The notes under the pieces: generated by a model
Databases searched by the model: none
What the model was told of the DNA's origin: nothing
What the model saw: only the letters and a program-made list of their open reading frames with translations
NCBI GenBank assembly: GCA_023014485.1
Contig: JAJOZX010001567.1
Location: 172,501-236,500 of the forward strand
Source of the DNA: Bathynomus jamesi
Lineage: Eukaryota > Arthropoda > Malacostraca > Isopoda > Cirolanidae
Length of the DNA: 64,000 nucleotides
Reading direction: 5' to 3'
Position numbers and translations under genes: made by a program
Shown here: piece by piece, positions 53,566 through 64,000 of the stretch
Numbering within the stretch: position 1 is the stretch's first letter
Layout of the letters: each line of letters begins with the position of its first letter

Positions 53566-55045
53566 CTGTATAAAGGAGGGGACAGATCTCAAGCAAAGAA
53601 CTATAGACCAGTGTCATTGACGTCCCACCTCACCAAAGTATTTGAGAGAATAGTTAGAGAGAAAATTTATGATTTCCTGGAGACACGGGAAAGATTCAAC
53701 GAAAATCAGCATGGATTCCGATCAGGTAGATCATGCCTATCACAACTAATAGAACACTACAACAATATCCTAGATGCATTGGAAGGCAATGACAACTACG
53801 ATGTTATATACACAGATTTTGCTAAAGCTTTCGACATATGCGATCATGGAATAATAGCACATAAAATGAAATATATGGGAATAACAGGCAAAGTGGGAAA
53901 ATGGATGTACAACTTCCTCAGAGAACGTCTGCAGGTCGTCAAAATTCAAGGTATATCATCATCAGAATCGGAAGTACGCAGCTCAGTACCACAAGGGACA
54001 GTACTGTCCCCACTCCTGTTCATTATCATGCTAACAGACATAGACAGCGAAGTAAACAGCAACAGTATAGTAACATCCTTTGCAGACGATACAAAGATCA
54101 GCAGAATAATCAGCGATGCAAATGAAGTGGAGGCCTTGCAGAGGGACACGAACAAAATATACAAATGGTCAGAAGACAACAACATATCATTTAACACCGA
54201 TAAATTTCAGCTCTTGAGATATGGTAGAAAAGAGGAACTTAAACAGACTGCATATTATGCTCCATACAGACAGGAAATTCAGAGAAGCACGAAAGCGATC
54301 GATCTGAGGGTAATAATGACATATGATGCGAAATTCGAAACACAAAATCAGATAGCGATAAATAAAGCAAAAAGAGTCGTGGGACAGGTACTAAGAACGT
54401 TCAAGGGAGGTATAGGACAGTAATGATTCCCCTGCTAAAAACACTGCTTATACCAAAACTTGAATACGGCTCAGTTTTGACGTCCCCATATAAAAAAGAA
54501 GAAACTAATAAACTAGAAGAAACGCAAAGACATTTCACAGCCAAGATTGATGGCTGCAAAGAACTCAACTACTGGGAAAGACTACGTAAACTAAATCTGT
54601 ACTCCCTGGAAAGAAGAAGAGAGAGGTACACCATAATCTACATATGGAAAATGATCGAAAAACTGTTACCAAACCTAAAACTAAACCCAATTACCATTCA
54701 AACAACAGTGGAAAATAGGAGAGGCAGAATGTGTAGTGTTCCCAAATTAAAGGCCCGACAAGAGACCTCCTCAACATTGAAGAAAAATAGCTTGGTTGTC
54801 TTCAGGTGGCCAAGATTTTTCAACCAGCTTCCAAAGGACCTCAGAAACGTAACGGGGGTCAAAGTTGAAGTCTTCAAGAGAAGACTGGATGCCTGGCTCA
54901 GGACGGTACCAGATGAGCAGGACGTGCCTGGCTTTGTACGGTGGAGAGCGCAAGAAAGCAACTCGCTTCTCCACCAAGCCAGACCTAGAGGCTGGGCCAC
55001 CATCTTGACCTTCGTGTGAAGAGAGACCAACGCACGAAACAACAT
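53566..55045 (+). pseudogene. LINE D (CR1/Jockey-type) reverse transcriptase, nearly intact from the fingers onward
   Basis: The coding starts at GDRSQAKNYRPVSLTSHLTK (5'-truncated 17 bases after the mariner-like element). It continues with VFERIVREKIYDFLETRER, QHGFRSGRSCLSQLIEHYNN, YTDFAKAFDICDHGII (motif A), SSVPQGTVLSPLLFIIM (motif B), SFADDTKISRII (motif C, about 54079-54096) and FNTDKFQLLRYGRKEEL. One single-base deletion near 54415 moves the rest into another frame at 54423. That part has LLIPKLEYGSVLTSPYKK, LRKLNLYSLERRRERYTIIY and FFNQLPKDLRNVTGVKVEVF, with a stop at about 55017-55019. The 3' end lies just before a (GT)n run at 55059. With one lesion in about 480 codons this is the youngest LINE here. 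Confidence 0.93.
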
Positions 55046-55058
55046 AAGGTTCATAAGG

Positions 55059-55085
55059 TGTGTGTGTGTGTGTGTGTGTGTGTGC
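55059..55085. repeat. (GT)n
   Basis: A GT run at the 3' end of LINE D. Confidence 0.95.
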
Positions 55086-55600
55086 ATTAGGTGTAAAGTT
55101 CACTAGAAATAAAGTACTCATAATAAATAGAGCTCAATTTTATGACTTTAACTTTCGTAGTATAAAGAACACGTGTTCATGTTTGTCGTTCGGAAATTTT
55201 GATTACGAAAATCAGTTTTGATAAAGAAAATTCATCCTCTCCTCTCGCGAGCTTAACTATTACATCGATGCTGAGAAAAAATGTTTTGTTTTTAAGGAGA
55301 TGGATTCCCAGTCCATTCTCCGACCCTGTTACGCCCAGGTAAGCAAAAATACTTTCTAAAATTTGTGACCTTACTGCGTCTCATTGGACAGAAACATGAG
55401 GAAAATTTAGTGAAATAATCTTATTGATTGTATTTTGACGTTTAATTTAATGAATGAGTCAAAATGCGCTTGTAAAGTGTATATTAAATCTTCATTAAAT
55501 TTGTTGAAGGTTTTTATTAGTCTGTGTACATCCGCTGATTATTATTATGTCATCTAGAATTTCAATATATATTTTTTTAGAGTGCATATATTAAAACATA
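55086..55600. other. Unassigned DNA
   Basis: Nothing recognised. Confidence 0.5.
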
Positions 55601-55602
55601 AT

Positions 55603-55668
<66 letters not shown>
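55603..55668. repeat. (TC)n
   Basis: A TC tract of about 65 bp. Confidence 0.97.
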
Positions 55669-55672
<4 letters not shown>

Positions 55673-55940
55673 GTTCTTAAATTGAAATTCTTGATTATTT
55701 CTCTCTTTATCTCCCCTTTCTACATCCTTCCATTATTCCCACACTCACTTCTTCTACTTCGCATCAACCCTAACATCATCAGTCCAGACCCTTTTCATCA
55801 GCTAATCACGATGAGGTTAAAGTTTAATCAGGGAATGAGTTGGGATGTTGATGTTCTTTATCTTAATGTAGACTTACAGAACCTTCGATCGGGGATGCAA
55901 TGTTGACTCCGGTGCATAATGAGGTTGCAGGTATATACAG

Positions 55941-55985
<45 letters not shown>
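55941..55985. repeat. (TA)n
   Basis: A TA tract. Confidence 0.95.
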
Positions 55986-55987
<2 letters not shown>

Positions 55988-57139
55988 TCGCCCTTTCTAT
56001 TGCCTTATTTCTTTAACATGTAAATTTTATGCATATGACGGATATGAATGCCGTTTCGGAACCTGCTTTTTTCTTCTTTTTTTTGTAAGCGAAGGGTATA
56101 AACGCTCAATTTGAATAATGGTATACCCATTTTTTGTGAAAATGCGTTACTGGATCTACATTTTAAACAATTTTTCTGTTTCGTTTGCGTAAGTATATTA
56201 TGAATAGTATTGTTCGTTGAAAATATTAGATTATGAATGGTATTGTTCGTTGAAACGATTAGGAAAACCCCTAAATTATAGAAGTAAAATAATCGAAAGG
56301 TACGCCTGACTTTAAACGCGAATTTTACGATATAATATCGCGTTCTACGGCGTCTAATTGTCAATATATCAAGGCGTCAACTATATAAGCCGCGAGTAAA
56401 CGCTAAACAAGCTCATAGAAGTTACATTCCTCGCCTCATAACGATTGAACTATTAAACCAAACCAAATAGTTCATTCCGGCTTAAGAAGAAACGTATATT
56501 GAAGGCCCTAAAACCAAAAATAAGCGTGTATGCCAAAGAATAAAACCATTAGCGAAGAACTCGTACCCTGAAGTCCGTTCTCTGTTCTCACAGATTATAA
56601 ACGAAATGCGCTACACAAGAACTAAAGGTGTAAAAAACAGGGTTAAGAACACTCGAAATAAAAGACGAGCGCCAAAAAAAAAAGACAACAAAAATGGTAA
56701 GAGAAAATGCAAAAAGAAATAAATTTACTATTTGGAAAAGAATCAAAACTAAAAAAAAAAGAAAATTCTTCGAGGTGGGGTTTGTTGTAGGTCTTATCCA
56801 GGCACCAATTTTGGGGTGAAAGCCCTTTTGTAGGTATTTATATATCTTCCCTTTTAACTTTAACAGCGTGTGCCATAAAGATTGAAGATTAAAGACTCAA
56901 GTAAAGATCAATTTTATTGCATTTTTTCTTAAAATTTTCATTATATAAGTATTGAATTAACAGAAATGGCGAATGTACATCTTCATTTGATAGTGTTCCT
57001 ACACCGTTCATAATGCATTTAAGTATTACATACAGTTAATGCATTTAATATCAATAAATTATTTAAACACCTACAGTGTATACTGTAATAAATTTCGTAT
57101 ATTAAAAACCGGTATACAGGTGTATAGACAACCTGAACC
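55986..57139. other. Unassigned DNA
   Basis: About 1.15 kb. The 119-codon minus frame at 56005-56364 includes a short repeat (TATGAATAGTATTGTTCGTT twice) and no known domain. Confidence 0.45.
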
Positions 57140-57955
<816 letters not shown>

Positions 57956-57965
57956 CTGACATTAC

Positions 57966-58122
57966 GGGACACACACACTCACACAGGACACACACACACA
58001 CACACGACACACACACACACACGACACACACACACACACACACATATGACACACACACACGCACACATATAGAGGACACATACACACACAAACACACAGG
58101 ACACACTCACATAAACACAGGA

Positions 58123-58171
<49 letters not shown>

Positions 58172-58193
58172 GTGTGTGTGTGTATGTGTGTGT
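57966..58193. repeat. CA-rich minisatellite-like block
   Basis: CA runs are broken at intervals by GACACAC and GGACACA units, ending in TA and then GT units. Frames in either direction are artefacts of dinucleotide periodicity. Confidence 0.95.
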
Positions 58194-58462
58194 GTCCGGA
58201 TATTGCAAGATTATTATCACTTTGTTCATGAATTAAAAAATACAAACAAACCTAAGATCACAAGACAAGTAAATAAATAAATAATATATATTATGAATGT
58301 CATATTATTTACGACTTTTCTTATCAGCTAATTTTAAAGATTAAATATTTTATTTAAGAAAACATAATTAATATAGTGACACAGTCTTCGTTCTTTCGCT
58401 TACCTACGAACGTGTGTAATGTGTACGTACATAAAAGCCACATACACGTTGGCATACACTGG

Positions 58463-58464
<2 letters not shown>
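58194..58464. other. Unassigned DNA
   Basis: Nothing recognised. Confidence 0.5.

Positions 58465-58534
<70 letters not shown>
58465..58534. repeat. (TA)n
   Basis: A TA tract of about 70 bp. Confidence 0.96.
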
Positions 58535-58537
<3 letters not shown>

Positions 58538-59185
58538 TTACTCTTCTTTCAAAATACTGATTATGATTACATCTTATCAGTATAATCTCTAGCAAAGGCA
58601 AATCATTCTATTTACCAGTTATATTGTGAAATCATATATACATATATTTTTTATTTATTAACATTACGTATACAATTACCACAATGGCTCTATATATATA
58701 TATAGATAGATAGATATAGATACAGTATATATACACGGAGTCCACATAGAATATCCACCCCACCTCAAAATAAAATTAATAAATGCTTTTCTCACAAATA
58801 AAAAAGTCTGTTCCTACTGAGAAGAACCCAACCCGCGTTAAAAATATGGTATATAAGAGACAGTGGTTTGAGCACTTTCCTTTAAAAGTCCTTGTTCCTT
58901 ACATTAAAACTTAGGATTCTTTATTTCCATAGGGCAAGGGGCCTCCTACCGCGGACAGAATATATCGGATACTTTTTTAATGATAAGAAATCTTTAATTC
59001 TTCCCACGCCTTTATATTGCATTCAAGTTAATCGTGAACGTTGTGTGGAGCGTACTACGTTTTCTTTAACTCATTTGGTGAGTAACTAATTCAATATTTT
59101 TAGGAAGCTACTTTTAAATTTTTATCTTTTGGTGAAGTATTTTTTTTCATTCTATAGACCCTATTGAGGGTCCTTTTAGCCCCTA

Positions 59186-59190
<5 letters not shown>
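58535..59190. other. Unassigned DNA
   Basis: ACGGAGTCCACATAGAATAT after a TA run at about 58735 might be a single mariner-type end. No partner was found. Confidence 0.4.
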
Positions 59191-59229
<39 letters not shown>

Positions 59230-59249
59230 ATTATATATATATATATATA
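59191..59249. repeat. (TA)n
   Basis: An interrupted TA tract. Confidence 0.94.
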
Positions 59250-59820
59250 CTCTTAAGTTTGAGTTTAAAGCCACGACATGAAATATTAAAAGAAGTTGAA
59301 GTTTTCTCTTTGTAATCGTCAAGGATTATAAATGCAGAATTTTTTTTAATTTCGTTTATAAATCCATGAATGGGTTTGAAGTGAGTTTTAGAGAATTTAA
59401 CCTTTTATAAAAAGATATTTGATGAACTTGGTTTTAAAATTAGTTTTTTTCCAGTATATTTGCTATCCAAGTAGTTATAAGGAAGATTAGAAAAACCGCA
59501 TGAACATCTTTGATCACTAAATCATATCCATCAACTATTCCAGAATGGACATCAACTACACACCTTTCAAGGCCACGACACTACTATATCCGCGGAGACT
59601 GTAATATCTGAAGTGTATGCAGTTAAATTATAGTAAAAAGCATTCATTTCATTTGTTTATTTTTCTTAACACGCACATTTCACACTTCCACGAAAGGTTA
59701 CTGAACCATCAATACTGTCAGTACGACCTAGAATTTTCCTGTTAACATAAATAATAAAGCCCTTTGGCTCCAGTGAAATGCAGACAAGTTGGATTTGTGG
59801 TTCTTCCATCAAGCAATATT
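59250..59820. other. Unassigned DNA
   Basis: Nothing recognised. Confidence 0.5.
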
Positions 59821-59824
59821 TCAT

Positions 59825-59841
59825 TGTGTGTGTGTGTGTGT

Positions 59842-59874
<33 letters not shown>
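59825..59874. repeat. (GT)n
   Basis: A GT run with one slip. Confidence 0.96.
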
Positions 59875-59877
<3 letters not shown>

Positions 59878-60069
59878 CTCGTATAAATCCCATCCAAAAT
59901 TAGTAAAGCAAAAATAATTATACATATGGCATTTCCAAACCCTTACAAGTGGGTATCTTTCCTCGTTTTTCGTTCGCTGACAGATACCAACTCAATCGTG
60001 ACCGTCGCAAGCCTTATCCGTTTAGAGGAATGCCTCACATTTCCCTCTGTAACATCAGAATCCATCATT

Positions 60070-60071
60070 AG

Positions 60072-60117
<46 letters not shown>
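60070..60117. repeat. (TC)n
   Basis: A TC run with one slip. Confidence 0.96.
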
Positions 60118-60121
<4 letters not shown>

Positions 60122-60159
60122 TATCTAGTGTACGATTTCTATGTGTACATAGTGTAATT

Positions 60160-60407
60160 GTAGAGCTAGTTTATATATTCTCCTCTTTCCTGTGAAATTT
60201 CTTTGACTACTTTTCCAGGGTCAAGGTATTTTCTTCAACCTTTTTCCGTACCGCCTCTGACGAGGAGAAAGCGGAGGGTGGGGAGAGAGCATTTTACTAC
60301 TGCTAGAATAGTTAAAAAATGAACTAGTTTAATAAAATGAACCTCCCGGAGTGGACCGAAAGATCTTTGAGGCTTCTTCTTGCCCTTATAACTCCTTGTC
60401 CTTGTAA

Positions 60408-60450
<43 letters not shown>
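60160..60450 (+). mobile_element. LINE B 3' UTR, second copy
   Basis: GAGCTAGTTTATATATTCTC, TTTCCAGGGTCAAGGTATTT, AAGCGGAGGGTGGGGAGAGA, CTTATAACTCCTTGTCCTTG and a terminal (TC)n match 15998-16290. The middle is diverged or rearranged (about 60315-60360). Like the first copy it ends in TC repeats, which appear to be the family's tail. Confidence 0.7.
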
Positions 60451-60451
<1 letters not shown>

Positions 60452-60582
60452 ATAACGCTTTTGCTCATCATATATTCTATTTTCTTAGTTTAATTCCCAT
60501 TCTCTGCACTCTTCTCATACTCAATTAAATTATATATTTTCTATATTATAAAGTATTATACTGCATTTATATTTCATTTTCT

Positions 60583-60584
<2 letters not shown>

Positions 60585-60621
<37 letters not shown>

Positions 60622-60650
60622 CTATATATTATATATATATTATTTCTTAT
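60585..60650. repeat. (CA)n and short TA runs
   Basis: A CA run at about 60587-60620, then TATATATT units. Confidence 0.94.
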
Positions 60651-60878
60651 TTGCTTTATCCTCACCCTTCCTCCTCCATTCCGAATGACTGTTTTTATCT
60701 ATAATTACTTAATGTTTTAAAGTTAAAAATCAGTTTCAACTTTTTATAGTTTTTTATTCTTGAGAGGTTTTGTCTTTAATATTTTCAGTTCATATTTTTA
60801 CTGCGTTTTTCGTGTTCTCTCGTTTCGTTTTCTCTCTTCTTTATGTGAATGTATTTGGAGAGGGAGAAAGAGAAAAAG

Positions 60879-60881
<3 letters not shown>

Positions 60882-60927
<46 letters not shown>
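60882..60927. repeat. (GA)n
   Basis: A GA tract. Confidence 0.96.
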
Positions 60928-60930
<3 letters not shown>

Positions 60931-61799
60931 AGTAATGAAAATGAAATGAAGATATAAAAAGTAAGTCGACAGTTATAGAAAAAGTGCAAATAATGATACA
61001 CTTTCTCTCACTGTCTCATGTTCTCTTTCATTCACTCACTTTCTTGTCCGTTCTGCCACTAATTTTTCCTCCATTCCACCTTCCCTCGCAATGAAGAGGA
61101 CACAGAACGACCTTAAGACTTAAAACGAACATTAAGACCTTAAATGCAATCAATTCTTGGAGCATTTTTACTGTTTTCAGCGTCAAAACGCGCGTGTCAT
61201 TCATGAAAAACGCCACAGAATCAAAGGTCTCGAAAGAAATCAGGCTTTTAAATAACATTTTATGTCTCTGAAGGTAATTTAACTCGTATAAACCTTTGCA
61301 TTTGCCAAATAATAAATTTGGACGTCCCTGAATTATGAGCAATAAGGATGGGTGTTTATCCCTTTTGGGGTTTTCTGTTTTGAGGCCCCGATATTATCTA
61401 TCTCTCCCCCCCCCCCACCACCACTCAGGCCTCCCTTCCACTCTTCTCTCTCAGAGAGATTCGAACGCGTACTCGGGTTTAGTTGGTACTTTAAGAAGTA
61501 TCAATGGCCAACATCTATCTCGAGAAAGAGTGATAGCCATAAGGTTCCTGAGGTAGATACAATTGGCTTAAGATCTAAATACCCTATTCATTTCGTTCAG
61601 ACTACGAGCCGTATCTGATGAGTTGGCATTAACCTAACACGTCAAGAGTTTTGTAGTTTGTAACTACACAGTCACCGTTTACAAATGCGTCACTGCCAAT
61701 TTGTATGCAGTCAGTTACTTTACAAAGTGAAATTATGTATTCAGCATCTTTAGTATCCGCCTTTAGATTTTTCATAAAACGCACACCAGTATAATAGAT
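60928..61799. other. Unassigned, probably low-copy DNA
   Basis: Balanced composition around 61060-61620 and a 104-codon minus frame at 61028-61342, but no domain was recognised and I make no gene call. Confidence 0.45.
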
Positions 61800-61800
61800 A

Positions 61801-61810
61801 CACACACACA

Positions 61811-61841
<31 letters not shown>

Positions 61842-61846
61842 CACAC
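61801..61846. repeat. (CA)n
   Basis: A CA run with one slip. Confidence 0.96.
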
Positions 61847-62034
61847 CATAAATACCCAGAAGCATCGTAAACAAAAACAGCGTAAAAACTTTCTTAATAA
61901 ATTTATTTAAAGTCTACAAAAATATAAAGTAAAAATGTTAAAAACTGAAAGAAATGAGTTAGATTCTCGTAAGTCCATTATTAATATATGTGTTTTTTAA
62001 GAGATGTATACAAAATAATAGGAATATTAATTGA

Positions 62035-62037
<3 letters not shown>

Positions 62038-62098
<61 letters not shown>
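62038..62098. repeat. (GA)n
   Basis: A GA tract of about 60 bp. Confidence 0.97.
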
Positions 62099-62101
<3 letters not shown>

Positions 62102-62254
62102 CTTTATGTACAGCATCCATAGGAAAATGGGTAGAGCGTGAAAACTTCAGCTACAAAATGAATTATGAATTATATTATTAGAATTATATAAAATAGAAAT
62201 TAGCCTTGTTATCTACCCTCCTGGAAGTACTTTATTTCAGGTCACTTTATTATA

Positions 62255-62323
62255 CAGGGTGGACCATAAGTCGCTTTATTAGAACGAAACTCTCTTCGGT
62301 GAAGCAACTTATGGCCCACCCTG
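62255..62323. mobile_element. 69-bp mariner-type MITE
   Basis: The ends CAGGGTGGACCATAAGTCGC and, inverted, CAGGGTGGGCCATAAGTTGC leave a centre of under 30 bases. TA lies on both sides. Confidence 0.85.
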
Positions 62324-62540
62324 TATATCGATGAAGCGAACAACAAAATAATGATTTTTTTTTTTTTTTAATACTTCACTTTAAAAAGCGAAGGGAGGTA
62401 TAGACGCACTTGAGTTAAAATCACCACATTTTATTTAACAATTTATTCAGAGAATTTCATTTGATTAAACAGATTCGCCATACGACACGATAAAGGTCAT
62501 TTTACAACGTTTACTTATAAACGTATAGAGTCACCTCGTG
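62324..62540. other. Unassigned DNA
   Basis: Nothing recognised. Confidence 0.5.
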
Positions 62541-62544
62541 ATCA

Positions 62545-62695
62545 TATCACAACGGCGTTTCCCGTAGGCCAGCGAAGGTAAGCGACATTAAGTTTGGGTA
62601 GTTGTTGGATGGGCGACCGTCCTCTGCATTCGGATGACGTAGCGACCCGTGGTTCGGATCGCACTTAAAGCTGTAGATCCCCTCCGTCACACGAC
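62545..62695 (+). mobile_element. 5S-derived SINE, diverged
   Basis: CAGCGAAGGTAAGCGACATT, GGGTAGTTGTTGGATGGGCG, ACCGTCCTCTGC and the core GTGGTTCGGATCGCACTT are in order. The 3' tail breaks off after CCCCTCCGTCACACGAC. Confidence 0.8.
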
Positions 62696-62867
62696 ACCAA
62701 AACGTCATCAGCGAATAAACGTGTAAATTTTCTTCCATCAATGAATTCTCAAAATGGCTGACGTTTTTTACGTTCTTCAATTTTTACATTTCATTTTTGC
62801 AAAATTGTGGATGATGAACTAACTATAACAGGATCGACCCGTGTTCGACCCCCCCTGCACAGCACCC

Positions 62868-63918
<1,051 letters not shown>

Positions 63919-63951
63919 AATATATATATATAATATATATATATATTTTCT

Positions 63952-64000
63952 TCAAAAGAAGACTAGATGCCTGGCTCAGGGCGGTACCAGATGAGCCGGG
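63952..64000 (+). pseudogene. LINE D 3' fragment, third copy, cut by the window edge
   Basis: CTTCAAAAGAAGACTAGATG, then CCTGGCTCAGGGCGGTACCA, matches LINE D at 54873-54920. It corresponds to VFKRRLDAWLRxVPDE near the C-terminus. The 5' boundary lies at a TA run, so the copy is strongly 5'-truncated. It continues beyond the window. Confidence 0.85.

Noticed and set aside
54698..55121. Minus-strand frames of about 120 codons
   Set aside because: Antisense shadows of the LINE D C-terminal coding region plus a GT run.
55601..55906. Leu-Ser repeat frame (also 4193, 18055, 60337, 60798)
   Set aside because: Translation of TC/GA microsatellites fused to random flanking codons.
61028..61342. 104-codon minus frame as a gene
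   Set aside because: No motif or homology that I can recognise. The composition is ordinary and there is no supporting context.

Overview
This window is repeat-dominated, AT-rich eukaryotic DNA. I found no convincing host protein-coding gene. Very long (TA)n, (CA)n, (GA)n and (TTA)n microsatellites, TTAGG-type pentamers (the arthropod telomere motif), 5S-rRNA-headed and tRNA-headed SINEs, several CR1/Jockey-type LINEs and many mariner- and hAT-type DNA transposons together suggest an arthropod, most likely a decapod crustacean with a microsatellite-rich genome such as a penaeid shrimp. The species is an inference. Nothing here is prokaryotic: there are no operons, ribosome binding sites or CRISPR arrays.

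Layout. 1-5 kb: the 3' part of a dimeric tRNA-SINE, AT-rich unassigned DNA, and a 598-bp hAT-type MITE with a perfect 8-bp target duplication. 5-12 kb: an inverted-repeat MITE, a Helitron-like repeat, a truncated LINE, a 5S-SINE and a tRNA-SINE threaded on TA tracts, a second hAT MITE, and the first palindromic hairpin element. 14-16.3 kb: a 351-bp palindrome abutting a frameshifted LINE (A), which runs into the tail of another LINE (B). 17.6-24.5 kb: a pogo-like end, two copies of an AACTTCTTTT-rich repeat (R1), one with an hAT MITE inside, TTAGG-bearing repeats, and a 5S-SINE split by a LINE tail. 26.5-31.6 kb: an hAT element with a recognisable transposase C-terminus and a nested SINE, a 918-bp fold-back transposon, and a decayed RTE-like LINE. 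34-37.2 kb: two mariner elements joined head to head, one carrying a LINE fragment. 37.4-40.1 kb: a Helitron-like element and LINE C. 40-47 kb: tRNA-like SINEs, mariner-type MITEs, two antisense 5S-SINEs and the third R1 copy. 49-55 kb: two copies of LINE D (the second almost intact), two more hairpin elements, two decayed mariner-like transposons and a retroposed tRNA-Val-like sequence. 55-64 kb: microsatellites, a LINE B tail copy, a 69-bp MITE, further SINEs, and a third LINE D copy cut by the window edge.

No genes act together as a pathway. The relationships are parasitic and historical: autonomous LINEs and transposases, the SINEs and MITEs that depend on them, and insertions whose order can be read from nesting. 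The observations most worth pursuing are the core segment shared by two SINE types with different polymerase III heads, the palindromic elements carrying a hammerhead-like skeleton, the fused mariner pair, the fold-back transposon, and repeat ends that appear to seed the TA microsatellites.
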